Shown here piece after piece: positions 1 through 8,984 of a DNA stretch of 64,000 bases; position 1 is the first letter of the stretch; every line of letters begins with the position of its first letter. Source of the stretch: Convivina praedatoris (GTDB lineage Bacteria; Bacillota; Bacilli; Lactobacillales; Lactobacillaceae); the NCBI RefSeq assembly GCF_933208505.1, contig NZ_CAKOEU010000002.1. The stretch is one strand, 5' to 3'. The notes beneath the pieces are model-generated. The model did not search any database. It saw only the letters and a program-made list of their open reading frames with translations, and had not been told where the DNA came from. Position numbers and translations under genes: made by a program.

Positions 1-1
1 T

Positions 2-3000
2 GGATCAAAGTCCGCTTCCAAGTTGGCAAGTACGTCAATTTCTGATTCAAACTCTGACTCAAAGGTAGCTAGTGAATCCGTTTCGACTTCGATTTCAAAT
101 TCAGCTTCAACGGCTTCAATGAGCACTTCACTTTCAAATAGCTCATCTAAGGCAACTTCGACTTCGGAATCAGCGAGTCAGTCGGCTTCAACGAGTGCCT
201 CGATTTCTGATTCAACTTCTGGATCAAAGTCGGCTTCCAAGTTGGCAAGTATGTCGACTTCTAATTCGAATTCTGATGTAAAGTCAACGAGCGATTCGAC
301 TTCAACGTCAGTTTCACAATCAGCTTCAACGGCATCGATGAGCACTTCACTTTCAAATAGCTCATCTAAGGCAACTTCGACTTCGGAATCAGCGAGTCAG
401 TCAGCTTCAACGAGTGCGTCAATCTCGGATTCAACTTCTGGATCAAAGTCCGCTTCAAAGTCGGCAAGTACGTCAATTTCTGATTCGAACTCCGATGCCA
501 AGTCAATGAGTGATTCAACTTCAACTTCAGCTTCAAGTTCAAAGTCAACGTCTGATTCACAGTCAACGAGTGCTTCCAAGTCGGCTTCCGAATCAGCATC
601 AGCTACATCAGTAAGTGCATCGATCTCAACCAGCATTTCTGACTCGACCTCGGTATCAAGTTCCAAGTCGACCTCAAAATCGGTAAGTACGTCAACTTCT
701 GAATCAAACTCTGATTCAAAGTCGATGAGTGAGTCTACTTCAACATCGGTTTCTGGTTCAATTTCAACGTCAAATTCTCAGTCTGCCAGTGCTTCAAAGG
801 TGGCTTCTGAATCAGCTTCAACGGCTTCAGCTAGTGCTTCGACTTCGACCAGCATGTCAATTTTTGATTCTGCTTCTAGTTCAAAGTCAACTTCTAAATC
901 GGCAAGTACTTCGATTTCTGAGTCAAACTCCGATTCAAAGTCAACGAGTGATTCAGCATCAATTAGTACTTCGATTTCAACGAGTGATTCGAAGGTAGCT
1001 TCGACATCTGAATCAGGTAGTCAGTCAGCTTCAACGTCAACTTCGATTTTTGATTCTGCTTCTAGTTCAAAGTCAACTTCTAAGTCAGTAAGTACTTCAA
1101 TTTCAAACTCTGATTCCGATTCAAAGTCAATTAGTGACTCAAAGTCCACATCAATTTCTGGTTCTGAGTCAGCTGCTTCGGCAAGCGCTTCAACTTCGAC
1201 GAGTGTTTCCAATTCTGATTCAAAGTCGGCAAGTACTTCAACTTCAATTAGTCAGTCAATTTCAAGCTCAACTTCAGCTTCTGATTCAACGTCTAATTCA
1301 AAGTCAACTTCTAAGTCAGTAAGTACTTCAATTTCAGAATCTAACTCAGATTCAAAGTCAATCAGTGCTTCAACTTCAACATCAGTTTCTGGTTCGCTTT
1401 CAACTGATTCAATGAGTACTTCAATTTCAAAGAGTGATTCGAAGGCAACTTCAACTTCTGAATCAGCGAGTGCCTCGACTTCGACCAGTGCTTCAATTTC
1501 TGATTCGATGTCTGGATCAAAGTCGGCTTCAAAGTCCGCCAGTGCATCTACTTCCGAATCTGGATCAGATTCAAAGTCAACGAGTGATTCCGCTTCGACT
1601 AGTACTTCAATTTCAAAGAGTGATTCGATGTCAACGTTAACTTCGGAATCTGCTAGTCAATCCGCTTCAACGAGTGCTTCAATTTCTGATTCAACGTCTG
1701 GATCAAAGTCGGCTTCAAAGTCCGCAAGCACGTCAACTTCGGAATCTGGTTCAGATTCTCAGTCGATTAGTGATTCAATCTCACAATCAATTTCAACTTC
1801 GGCATCAACTTCAGTATTGAAGTCCACTTCAACATCTAAGTCGATAAGTACTTCAACGTCTGGTTCTGAATCTGATTCGAAGTCAACTAGTGACTCGACT
1901 TCAATTAGTCAGTCAATCTCTAGTGCCGCTTCGGTTTCTGACTCAGTTTCTGGTTCAATATCAGCTTCAAGGTCCGCAAGTACGTCGACATCAAGCTCAA
2001 ATTCTGATTCAAAGTCAAACAGTGATTCGACCTCTGTTTCAGTTAGCCAATCTGTTTCAGCAGCTTCAATGAGTACGTCAACTTCAACTAGTACGTCGAT
2101 TTTTGACTCAGTTTCTGGCTCGAAATCTGCTTCCAAGTTGGCAAGTACATCGACTTCGAACTCAAATTCTGACTCAAAGTCAATGAGTGATTCAACTTCT
2201 GTTTCAGTTAGTGAATCTGCCTCAGCAGCTTCAATGAGTACGTCAACTTCAACTAGTACGTCAATTTCTGATTCAGTTTCTGGTTCGAAATCAGCTTCCA
2301 AGTCGGCAAGTACATCGACTTCGAACTCAAATTCTGACTCAAAGTCAATGAGTGATTCAACTTCAATTAGTCAATCAATTTCTAGTTCGACTTCAGTTTC
2401 TGATTCGAAGTCAGCTTCAAAGTCGAGTTCAAAGTCAGTAAGCACGTCAACTTCCGAATCTGAATCTGATTCAAAGTCCGACTCAAAGTCGGCTTCGATG
2501 TCAGCCAGTATGTCAACTTCCGAATCTAATTCGAATTCAAAGTCTGACAGTACTTCAGCTTCAACTAGTCAATCAGCTTCAATCTCAAGTTCAAAGGCCG
2601 CTCATGATCCAGCATCAATGTCTGATTCTGAATCAATGAGTCAGTCAGCCTCTGTTTCTGGTTCAACTTCGACATCAACTAGTGCAAGCCAATCAGCTTC
2701 AATCTCAAGCTCTAAGGCCGCTCATGATCCAGCATCAATGTCTGATTCTGAATCAATGAGTCAGTCAGCCTCCGCTGCTGATTCAACTTCGACATCAACG
2801 AGCGTGAGTCAATCAGCTTCAATCTCAAGTTCAAAGGCCGCTCATGATCCAGCATCAATGTCTGATTCTGAATCAATGAGCCAGTCAGCTTCAGTTGCTG
2901 ATTCAACTTCGACATCAACGAGTGCAAGCCAATCGGCTTCAATCTCAAGTTCAAAGGCCGCTCACGATCCAGCCTCAATGTCTGATTCTGAATCAATGAG

Positions 3001-3256
3001 TCAGTCAGTCTCCGCTGCTGGCTCAATGTCAACAAGTTCAGCCCACGGTAAGGTAGTACCAAACTCAACTTCAACAAGCTTGAGCCCTGCTCTTTCAACA
3101 TTCGTTTCGAATGCGAAGGCGCAAGGACACAGTGCTTTGCCAAATACTGGTAAAGATAGTGATAATCAATCAGCCGCTGGTCTAATCGGCTTAGCAGCTG
3201 CAACCTTGTCACTAGGTGTACTTGGTTCAAAGCGTAAGAAAGAGGAAGAAAAGTAA
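2..3256 (+). CDS. Serine-rich repeat LPxTG-anchored surface adhesin, 3' part
   Basis: This is the C-terminal part of a giant cell-wall-anchored serine-rich glycoprotein-type adhesin. The frame is open from the first bases, so the true start lies upstream of the window; a TTG at 23 is internal. About 1,080 residues are visible. Almost every second residue is Ser, alternating with Ala, Thr, Asp, Lys, Met or Val (S-x-S-x), as in SRRP stalks. Four near-identical 40-residue repeats containing SSKAAHDPASMSDSESMS precede a non-repetitive stretch. The end is a classical sorting signal: LPNTG (codons 3137-3151), a hydrophobic segment and a basic tail SKRKKEEEK. Sortase A would link it to peptidoglycan. 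Such proteins are normally O-glycosylated and exported by the accessory Sec system; those genes are not in this window. The ligand cannot be told from the stalk. Confidence 0.93.
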   Translation, partial: GSKSASKLASTSISDSNSDSKVASESVSTSISNSASTASMSTSLSNSSSKATSTSESASQSASTSASISDSTSGSKSASKLASMSTSNSNSDVKSTSDSTSTSVSQSASTASMSTSLSNSSSKATSTSESASQSASTSASISDSTSGSKSASKSASTSISDSNSDAKSMSDSTSTSASSSKSTSDSQSTSASKSASESASATSVSASISTSISDSTSVSSSKSTSKSVSTSTSESNSDSKSMSESTSTSVSGSISTSNSQSASASKVASESASTASASASTSTSMSIFDSASSSKSTSKSASTSISESNSDSKSTSDSASISTSISTSDSKVASTSESGSQSASTSTSIFDSASSSKSTSKSVSTSISNSDSDSKSISDSKSTSISGSESAASASASTSTSVSNSDSKSASTSTSISQSISSSTSASDSTSNSKSTSKSVSTSISESNSDSKSISASTSTSVSGSLSTDSMSTSISKSDSKATSTSESASASTSTSASISDSMSGSKSASKSASASTSESGSDSKSTSDSASTSTSISKSDSMSTLTSESASQSASTSASISDSTSGSKSASKSASTSTSESGSDSQSISDSISQSISTSASTSVLKSTSTSKSISTSTSGSESDSKSTSDSTSISQSISSAASVSDSVSGSISASRSASTSTSSSNSDSKSNSDSTSVSVSQSVSAASMSTSTSTSTSIFDSVSGSKSASKLASTSTSNSNSDSKSMSDSTSVSVSESASAASMSTSTSTSTSISDSVSGSKSASKSASTSTSNSNSDSKSMSDSTSISQSISSSTSVSDSKSASKSSSKSVSTSTSESESDSKSDSKSASMSASMSTSESNSNSKSDSTSASTSQSASISSSKAAHDPASMSDSESMSQSASVSGSTSTSTSASQSASISSSKAAHDPASMSDSESMSQSASAADSTSTSTSVSQSASISSSKAAHDPASMSDSESMSQSASVADSTSTSTSASQSASISSSKAAHDPASMSDSESMSQSVSAAGSMSTSSAHGKVVPNSTSTSLSPALSTFVSNAKAQGHSALPNTGKDSDNQSAAGLIGLAAATLSLGVLGSKRKKEEEK
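2569..3048 (+). repeat. Four 120-bp tandem repeats in the adhesin stalk
   Basis: Four adjacent copies of a 120-bp unit lie in register, with the block AAGGCCGCTCA recurring at exactly 120-bp steps from about 2594. The encoded unit is about 40 residues, with core SKAAHDPASMSDSESMSQS. Copies differ by a few bases, mostly silent, which points to recent unequal crossing-over or slippage within the gene. Confidence 0.9.
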
Positions 3257-3291
3257 ATCAATAACCATTACTTTCTAACTCTAAGTACGGC

Positions 3292-3325
3292 AAAAACCCC
3301 TGGATTTTAAATCCAGGGGCTTTTT
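3292..3325 (+). terminator. Terminator of the adhesin gene
   Basis: A GC-rich stem CCCCTGGATT/AATCCAGGGG with a minimal loop is followed by CTTTTT, 40 bp after the adhesin stop. Confidence 0.9.
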
Positions 3326-3406
3326 GCATTCGGGTTATTCAAAATAAAAATTAATGCGATATAACACGTAAAAATAGATAATTAGTAAGACTCAGTCGTG
3401 CTAATT

Positions 3407-4111
3407 TTATGGTTCGACAACGTAACCCAAAATAGAAACCTCATGCTGATAATTGATAGGTAAATCTGCATAACTCGGATTCAAAGAAACTAGTCGTTGA
3501 CCATGATTGTCAGCAATATATTGTTTGACATAAGCTTGCTGGTCATAATTAGCAATCACAATCTGACCGGAATGGACATCTTTAGTGCTTTTAACTAAAA
3601 TAATTTGCTGATCTACAAAATGTGGAGCCATTGAATCGCCACTAACGCGAACAGCGTAATCGTGCGGTAAAATCGTTCCCTTTAAATTTTCCCATTCAGG
3701 TTCCGAGTCTAAGAAATATTGTCCAGTTCCAGCTGAAACCGTGCCGAGAACTTGAACCTGTCGTTCACGTGACTGCCTTAATGAAATTATTTTATTCTCA
3801 TTTTTAAGTAATTGAGTAGCGAAAAGTCGAAGATTTGTGCGATTGGTTGAATTCAGCTTCTGATCTATTTCGACCAAATCATCTGATAGCGATGCATCAA
3901 CATCAATTCCAAAAACTTCACTGGGGGATATGTGAAAATATTCAGCTAAAACCCTCACGTAAGACATCTGAATATCAGTGCCATGTTCCCAGCGGGAAAT
4001 CATACTTTTACTAATTGAAGTGTGAAACTTATTGTTTACATCTTCTGCTAACTGACCTTGAGATAAATCAGAATTCAAGCGCGCTTTTCTAATTATATTA
4101 CTAAATGTCAT
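3407..4111 (-). CDS. CI/LexA-like repressor: XRE helix-turn-helix plus S24 peptidase
   Basis: A 234-residue transcriptional repressor of the phage CI type. Residues ~1-65 form an XRE helix-turn-helix (LSQGQLAEDVNNKF, then SKSMISRWEHG). The C-terminal half is an S24/LexA-like self-cleavage domain: putative cleavage at Ala127-Gly128 in VSAGTG, catalytic Ser160 in SGDSM, and Lys196 in AYVKQ, spaced as in LexA/CI. It would therefore be inactivated through RecA upon DNA damage. The start has an AGGAGGAATGTAA leader. It is divergent from a small Cro-like gene, and the shared intergenic region carries two TTCC-N6-GGAA elements. No phage structural, integrase or lysis gene is nearby, so it may be a domesticated switch or a phage remnant. 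The target set is unknown. Confidence 0.88.
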   Translation of the reverse strand: MTFSNIIRKARLNSDLSQGQLAEDVNNKFHTSISKSMISRWEHGTDIQMSYVRVLAEYFHISPSEVFGIDVDASLSDDLVEIDQKLNSTNRTNLRLFATQLLKNENKIISLRQSRERQVQVLGTVSAGTGQYFLDSEPEWENLKGTILPHDYAVRVSGDSMAPHFVDQQIILVKSTKDVHSGQIVIANYDQQAYVKQYIADNHGQRLVSLNPSYADLPINYQHEVSILGYVVEP

Positions 4112-4246
4112 TTACATTCCTCCTGCGTGAATGATTATAACACAACTATTCCCTATGAGGAACAATAGCATTGACATGATTTAGATAGGTATGTAAAATA
4201 AAATTGTTCCTTAAAAGGAACTAAAAGAAAGGGCGGGGACTATATC
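4112..4246. promoter_or_regulatory. Divergent CI/Cro-type control region
   Basis: The + strand promoter is TTGACA (4171-4176), 17 bp, TAAAAT (4194-4199), in front of the Cro-like gene. The minus strand repressor promoter has TATAAT (complement of 4134-4139) with a weak -35 near 4157-4162. Two palindromic elements of form TTCC-N6-GGAA sit at 4149-4162, overlapping the repressor's -35, and at 4207-4220, just downstream of the Cro-like gene's -10. The second is the longer perfect palindrome GTTCCTTAAAAGGAAC. They are placed as operators that could switch the two promoters. Confidence 0.75.
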
Positions 4247-4483
4247 ATGACTAAGCGGTTAAGAGAACCCTATTATGCATTAAAAAAGTGGGTGCGCCGT
4301 AACCACCTATCACAGTTAGAATTGGCGGAAACGTTAAAAACGAGCAGCAATTATATTAATAAGAAAATAAATGGTACCGGTTCTGATTTTCGCTTGTCAG
4401 AGGTACGGTTGCTAGTTTCTAAATATAGTATTCCAGTAGATCTATTTTTCGTACTTGGTCTGCCGGAATCAGATAAAAAATAA
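4247..4483 (+). CDS. Small Cro-like XRE DNA-binding protein
   Basis: A 78-residue protein, essentially one helix-turn-helix domain of the XRE/Cro type: LSQLELAETLKTSSNYINKK forms the likely HTH, followed by a region resembling CI/Cro helices 4-5. A GGGCGGGG sequence lies about 10 bp before the ATG. It is divergent from the CI-like repressor and lies downstream of the TTGACA/TAAAAT promoter with an operator over its start site, the usual place for Cro. No further phage early gene follows; pgk is next. The function as antagonist of the neighbouring repressor is inferred from layout, not from similarity to a characterised protein. Confidence 0.75.
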   Translation: MTKRLREPYYALKKWVRRNHLSQLELAETLKTSSNYINKKINGTGSDFRLSEVRLLVSKYSIPVDLFFVLGLPESDKK

Positions 4484-4578
4484 AACCGTTTTTTGCTCAA
4501 TTCATTGCAAAAACAAGACAACAATTGTTTTTTGCTTTATAATGGTGCTGTCAAATTAAATAAATTTTGGAGGCATTT
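4484..4578 (+). promoter_or_regulatory. pgk promoter region
   Basis: TATAAT at 4538-4543 with AAGACA 17 bp upstream (4515-4520) and a TTGGAGG ribosome binding site before the pgk ATG at 4579. GTTTTTTGCT occurs twice (4488-4497, 4527-4536), with a complementary GCAAAAAC between (4507-4514), so the first copy can form a weak terminator-like hairpin after the Cro-like gene. Confidence 0.6.
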
Positions 4579-5796
4579 ATGGCAAAGTTAGCAGTTACTG
4601 ACTTGGAACTTGCAGGTAAGAAAGTTTTGATGCGAGTTGACTTCAACGTACCTATTAAGGGTGGGGTGATTGGTAATGATAATCGAATCGTTGCTGCTCT
4701 ACCAACTATTAAGTATGTTTTGGAGCACAATGGTCGCGCTATCTTATTCTCACATTTGGGACGAATTAAGACTGAAGATGATAAGAAAGAATTGTCCTTG
4801 GCTCCCGTTGCTAAGCACTTGGGTGAGTTGCTAGGTAAGAATGTTACCTTTATTCCTGAAACTCGTGGCGCAGAATTAGAAGCTGCCGTTAACGCTTTGG
4901 AAGACGGCCAGATTTTAATGGTTGAAAACACTCGTTTTGAAGACGTTAAGGATGGCGAGTATGTAAAGCTAGAATCTGGTAATAATCCTGAATTAGGTAA
5001 GTACTGGGCTTCATTGGGTGATGGTATCTTTATCAATGATGCCTTTGGAACAGCTCATCGCGCCCACGCATCTAACGTAGGGATTGCTAGTAACGTTATC
5101 CAAGCTGCTGCTGGTTTCTTAATGGAAAAGGAAATCAAGTATCTTGGGGAAACGGTTGCAAATCCTAAGCGTCCTTTCGTTGCCATTATTGGTGGTGCCA
5201 AGGTTTCGGATAAGATTGAAGTGATTAAGGCTTTGTTGAACAAGGCTGATAAGGTTATTGTTGGTGGTGGTATGTCCTACACCTTCGATGCTGCCAAGGG
5301 AAACAAGATTGGTAATTCTCTATTTGAAGCTGATAAGGTTGAATTAGCTAAGCAATTAATGGCAGAAGCTGGTGACAAGCTGGTCCTACCAGTTGATGCT
5401 GTTGCTGCTGATGCCTTCAACAATGATGCTAAGACGGTCATTGTTGATAGTGCAGCTGGTATTCCTGATGGTTATATGGGATTGGATATCGGGCCAAAGT
5501 CAATCGCTTTATTCCAAGAAGTGTTGTCTGATGCTAAGACAGTCGTTTGGAATGGACCAATGGGTGTCTTTGAGATGTCTAACTTCGCTAAGGGAACTTT
5601 GGCTATCGGTAACGAATTAGTTAAAGTTACTGAAAATGGTGGGGCCACTATCGTTGGAGGTGGTGATTCAACTGCTGCTGTTCAAGCTTTGGGTGTGGCT
5701 GATAAGCTTTCCCACATTTCTACTGGAGGTGGTGCTTCACTTGAATATCTTGAAGGCAAGCCTCTACCTGGAATCGAATCTCTTACCAATAAGTAA
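4579..5796 (+). CDS. pgk: Phosphoglycerate kinase
   Basis: A 405-residue phosphoglycerate kinase, the ATP-forming step from 1,3-bisphosphoglycerate to 3-phosphoglycerate in the lower glycolytic/phosphoketolase route. The N-terminal signature KVLMRVDFNVP and the C-terminal nucleotide region GGGDSTAAV are clear, and length is typical. The start is the ATG at 4579 behind TTGGAGG; a longer reading frame to 4567 overlaps that site and is not used. It stands alone, not with gap or tpi, and has its own promoter and terminator. Codon use is that of a highly expressed gene (AAG, GGT, GCT favoured). Confidence 0.97.
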   Translation: MAKLAVTDLELAGKKVLMRVDFNVPIKGGVIGNDNRIVAALPTIKYVLEHNGRAILFSHLGRIKTEDDKKELSLAPVAKHLGELLGKNVTFIPETRGAELEAAVNALEDGQILMVENTRFEDVKDGEYVKLESGNNPELGKYWASLGDGIFINDAFGTAHRAHASNVGIASNVIQAAAGFLMEKEIKYLGETVANPKRPFVAIIGGAKVSDKIEVIKALLNKADKVIVGGGMSYTFDAAKGNKIGNSLFEADKVELAKQLMAEAGDKLVLPVDAVAADAFNNDAKTVIVDSAAGIPDGYMGLDIGPKSIALFQEVLSDAKTVVWNGPMGVFEMSNFAKGTLAIGNELVKVTENGGATIVGGGDSTAAVQALGVADKLSHISTGGGASLEYLEGKPLPGIESLTNK

Positions 5797-5807
5797 TTTT
5801 AATTTTT

Positions 5808-5833
5808 AAAACGCCTAAAGTGGGCGTTTTTTT
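5808..5833 (+). terminator. pgk terminator
   Basis: Stem AAACGCC/GGGCGTTT with a 6-8 nt loop followed by a run of eight T. Confidence 0.85.
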
Positions 5834-5915
5834 ATGCTCAAATCATGGTGCTTTATCTTTACGAATGGTAAGCGTATAATTGTGAGAACATATTTTAAGG
5901 GTAGAGGTGATTATT

Positions 5916-8279
5916 GTGGATCAGTCAATTCGAGTGATAGAAGAGAATTATTTAAAGAAAACTCTTAAAACAATAAAAACAGCCATCGCGCATACTAAAG
6001 CAGCGATTAAACAATCAAATAAGAATATTAATGATGCCGCCAAAGGGTGGGATGATGTTCGTATCAAAACCGATACTTATTCGGGAATAATTGAAACGGC
6101 TATGTCAGTTCGGCAGCAGCAACAGCTTTTAGCCGAGCGTGAAAATTCTAAATCGCGTTCGCAACAACGTTATGAAACATTAGTGAAACAAGTTAAAAAG
6201 CCTTATTTTGCTCGGATTGATTTTAAAGAGAAAAATGGGGAAAATATGCCGAGCGAAACGATTTATATTGGTTTGGCTTCATTTAGTGACGATGATAATA
6301 ACTTTTTAGTTTATGATTGGCGGACGCCGGTAGCTTCTATTTATTACGATGGTGGTATTGGTGATGTTGATTATTTGACACCGGCTGGTCCGCAAGAAGC
6401 GGAAGTAACTTTGAAACGTCAATTCGAAATCGAAGATGGTGTAATTGTAACACTCTTTGATACGGAAGAAGCCATTGGAGATGCCATGCTGGTTAATGCC
6501 TTAGCTGGCGAATCTTCAACAAAGATGAAGTCAATTGTTACAACCATTCAAAAAGAACAGAATAAAATTATTCGTGATACTGAAGCAGACTTGCTCTTTG
6601 TCCAAGGTGCAGCCGGTTCTGGTAAAACGGCTGCCATCATGCAACGAGTGGCTTATTTGCTTTATCGTTACCGTGGAAAGTTGACCAGTGGACAGGTTGT
6701 CTTGTTTAGTCCAAACCAGTTATTTAATGATTACGTGGATCAGGTCTTGCCGGAATTAGGGGAGCAAAATTTGGTTCAAATGACCTTCTATCAGTATGCT
6801 TCCCGTCGATTACCACGTTTTCAAGTGGAAAATTTAAACCAACGTTTTGAAGATCAAGGTAAAAATCCTAAGATTGACCAATTAATGGGCAGTTTGGCGA
6901 TGTATCAAGCGATTAATAACTATGCTAATAGCCTTAATCAAGAGGGTATTCGTTTACGTAATTTAATGTTCCATGGGGAGCCTTTGATTCATAAAGAAAA
7001 AATTGCTGCAATTTACTACCATTACAATCAAAATTACCGCTTGTCCCAACGTTTAGAAGCTACTCAGGAAAGTTTGATGCGATCTTTACGAAGCCAAGTT
7101 GGGGTGCAAATTCGTCAGGATTGGGTTGAAGAGGTAATTGAAAATCTATCTAAGCAAGAATATGACGATTTAGTTGGCGCCGGTCGTAGTCGTCTTGGTG
7201 ATGATCAAGAAGGTGACGCGGCGGCTAAAACGCGGATTAATCAGTTGGGACAGGGTCCTCAGGAACGTGAATTTAGTAGTGATAAGGCCGAACGCCATTT
7301 CTTAGGCAAACAAATCGTGACTCGAGAATTAAGGCCTTTGGCCCGTAAGATTCGGAGAGCAGCTTTTTTGAATATTAATGCCCAATTTGTTGACTTTTTA
7401 AATCAAGTACCTGACTATTTGGATTTGACGCAGTTTAATCTTAGTGTAGCTGAATGGCACGAATACGTTCAAAAGGTGATTGCTAGTCTAAAAAACGGCG
7501 ATATTTCATTAGCTAGTGCTACGGTTTATCTCTATCTCTATGATTTAGTAACTGGTAAACACGGACAGCGGGATATTCGTTTTCTATTCATCGATGAAAT
7601 TCAAGATTATACGCCTTTACAACTGGCCTTCTTGAAGTTTTCTTTCCCCTTGGCTAAGTTTACAGTTTTGGGTGACTTGAATCAGGCTATCTTTACGCAT
7701 GAAAATGCCCAAGACCTACAAGATGATTTTTCTCAACTATTTGATGGAGATAAGGTACATCGAGTTGAACTTAATCAGACTTATCGTTCGACGCAGCAAA
7801 TTACGGACTTTACTAAGGCCATCTTGAAAGATGGGCAACGGATTGAGGCTTTTGATCGTAAGGGTGAAAAACCAGTAATTAAATTATATGCCGATAACCA
7901 AGATGCCACGGGGGCATTACGTCACCAGTTGAATCAAAACCAGGTCGACCGGGAATCCACTGCTGTTATAACTGAATCCTTAGCGGATGCTCGTCAATTA
8001 GCTGAACAACTCCAAGATACCAACATTACCTTAATCCACTCTGAAAACCAACGTTTGGTCACTGGTGCTATTATTTTACCGTCTTATTTAGCCAAGGGAT
8101 TGGAATTCGATGCCGTTATTATTTGGCAAGCCGATGCCAAACATTACCACAGTGAAAGTCAGCGCCAATTGTTATATACGGTTGCATCGCGGGCGATGCA
8201 TCGCTTAACCTTAATTGGAATAGAGGTGATGTCACCCCTATTGGCTGACTTGCCGCAGGACTTATACCAAGAGGGCTAA
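5916..8279 (+). CDS. helD: HelD-type RNA polymerase-associated helicase (UvrD/Rep superfamily)
   Basis: A 787-residue superfamily 1 helicase of the HelD family, which in Bacillus binds RNA polymerase and helps release and recycle stalled enzyme using ATP. The N-terminus (residues ~1-90) is helical and charged, like the HelD coiled coil that enters the polymerase secondary channel. Walker A is GAAGSGKT near residue 231; Walker B is LFIDEIQDYTPLQL, and NQTYRST is a later helicase motif. The GTG at 5916 is preferred because AGAGG lies 8-9 bp upstream; the GTG at 5907 overlaps that site. The next gene starts 2 bp after the stop. A TATAAT sits at 5875-5880. Confidence 0.88.
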   Translation: MDQSIRVIEENYLKKTLKTIKTAIAHTKAAIKQSNKNINDAAKGWDDVRIKTDTYSGIIETAMSVRQQQQLLAERENSKSRSQQRYETLVKQVKKPYFARIDFKEKNGENMPSETIYIGLASFSDDDNNFLVYDWRTPVASIYYDGGIGDVDYLTPAGPQEAEVTLKRQFEIEDGVIVTLFDTEEAIGDAMLVNALAGESSTKMKSIVTTIQKEQNKIIRDTEADLLFVQGAAGSGKTAAIMQRVAYLLYRYRGKLTSGQVVLFSPNQLFNDYVDQVLPELGEQNLVQMTFYQYASRRLPRFQVENLNQRFEDQGKNPKIDQLMGSLAMYQAINNYANSLNQEGIRLRNLMFHGEPLIHKEKIAAIYYHYNQNYRLSQRLEATQESLMRSLRSQVGVQIRQDWVEEVIENLSKQEYDDLVGAGRSRLGDDQEGDAAAKTRINQLGQGPQEREFSSDKAERHFLGKQIVTRELRPLARKIRRAAFLNINAQFVDFLNQVPDYLDLTQFNLSVAEWHEYVQKVIASLKNGDISLASATVYLYLYDLVTGKHGQRDIRFLFIDEIQDYTPLQLAFLKFSFPLAKFTVLGDLNQAIFTHENAQDLQDDFSQLFDGDKVHRVELNQTYRSTQQITDFTKAILKDGQRIEAFDRKGEKPVIKLYADNQDATGALRHQLNQNQVDRESTAVITESLADARQLAEQLQDTNITLIHSENQRLVTGAIILPSYLAKGLEFDAVIIWQADAKHYHSESQRQLLYTVASRAMHRLTLIGIEVMSPLLADLPQDLYQEG

Positions 8280-8281
8280 TC

Positions 8282-8971
8282 ATGGATGAGTTAGTTAACC
8301 AGATTTTGACTAAATATCAGCAACGCTTTTTTGTGGTGGCGATTAGTGGTTCAGTTGCCGTTGGGAAAAGTAGTTTTGCAGAACAGCTGGCCAAAAAATT
8401 GAATGATACGGGTCTGAATTGTCAGGTAGTTAGCAGCGATCATTTTCTATATACCAACCAGGAATTAACAACTGCAGGCATTTTTGAACAAAAAGGTTTT
8501 CCGGTTAGTTATCATTTAGATCATTTGGTAGCTATGTTAGAGGCCTTTGAATCCGGTAAGGATCGGGTTGAAATTCCACTTTACCAACAAGATTTTGGGG
8601 ATATTGTGCCTGATAAACAGCAGATAATTATTCGTCCAGATATCTTGATTGTGGAAGGGGTAGTGGCCTTACAGTTGCCAAGTAACCAACGCAATTTTAG
8701 TATCTATTTAGATGCTGATTTACACCATATTAAGGAGTGGTATCTTAGTCGCAACATCATGGCCACGCTGAGAGCTACTGATAATCCTAAGAGTTGGCGG
8801 TATCAATATCGTAATATGCCTTTAGAACAGTTTAAAAACTTGGCCTTAGCGGTTTGGGAAAAGACAAACCAAAGGAACTTGGATAATTATATTGAGCCTA
8901 GTCGTCAGCAAGCTGATGTTTTTGTTCATTTGGATCGATGGCATCAACCGGACCGATTGATTAGTCAATAA
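8282..8971 (+). CDS. coaA: Short CoaA-like (type I pantothenate kinase family) P-loop kinase
   Basis: A 229-residue P-loop kinase closely following bacterial type I pantothenate kinase: GSVAVGKSS (residues ~23-31), then SSDHFLYTNQEL, KGFPVSYHLDHL, and RPDILIVEGVVALQL. Type I PanK phosphorylates pantothenate, the first step of coenzyme A synthesis. The protein lacks roughly 70-90 residues that precede the P-loop in usual CoaA (about 310 residues), and no upstream extension is possible because helD ends 2 bp before. It could be a compact PanK or a paralog with another small-molecule substrate such as a nucleoside. It is translationally coupled to helD. Confidence 0.7.
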   Translation: MDELVNQILTKYQQRFFVVAISGSVAVGKSSFAEQLAKKLNDTGLNCQVVSSDHFLYTNQELTTAGIFEQKGFPVSYHLDHLVAMLEAFESGKDRVEIPLYQQDFGDIVPDKQQIIIRPDILIVEGVVALQLPSNQRNFSIYLDADLHHIKEWYLSRNIMATLRATDNPKSWRYQYRNMPLEQFKNLALAVWEKTNQRNLDNYIEPSRQQADVFVHLDRWHQPDRLISQ

Positions 8972-8984
8972 GATTTTCAATACG

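Noticed and set aside
2569..3048. Regular repeats as a possible CRISPR array
   Set aside because: The units are head-to-tail 120-bp coding repeats without unique spacers, in frame within the adhesin.
366..3230. Long open frames on the minus strand and in other plus frames within the adhesin gene
   Set aside because: They arise from the low-complexity Ser codon repeats (acidic or Leu/Gln-rich mirror proteins), have no ribosome sites and are fully overlapped by the real gene.
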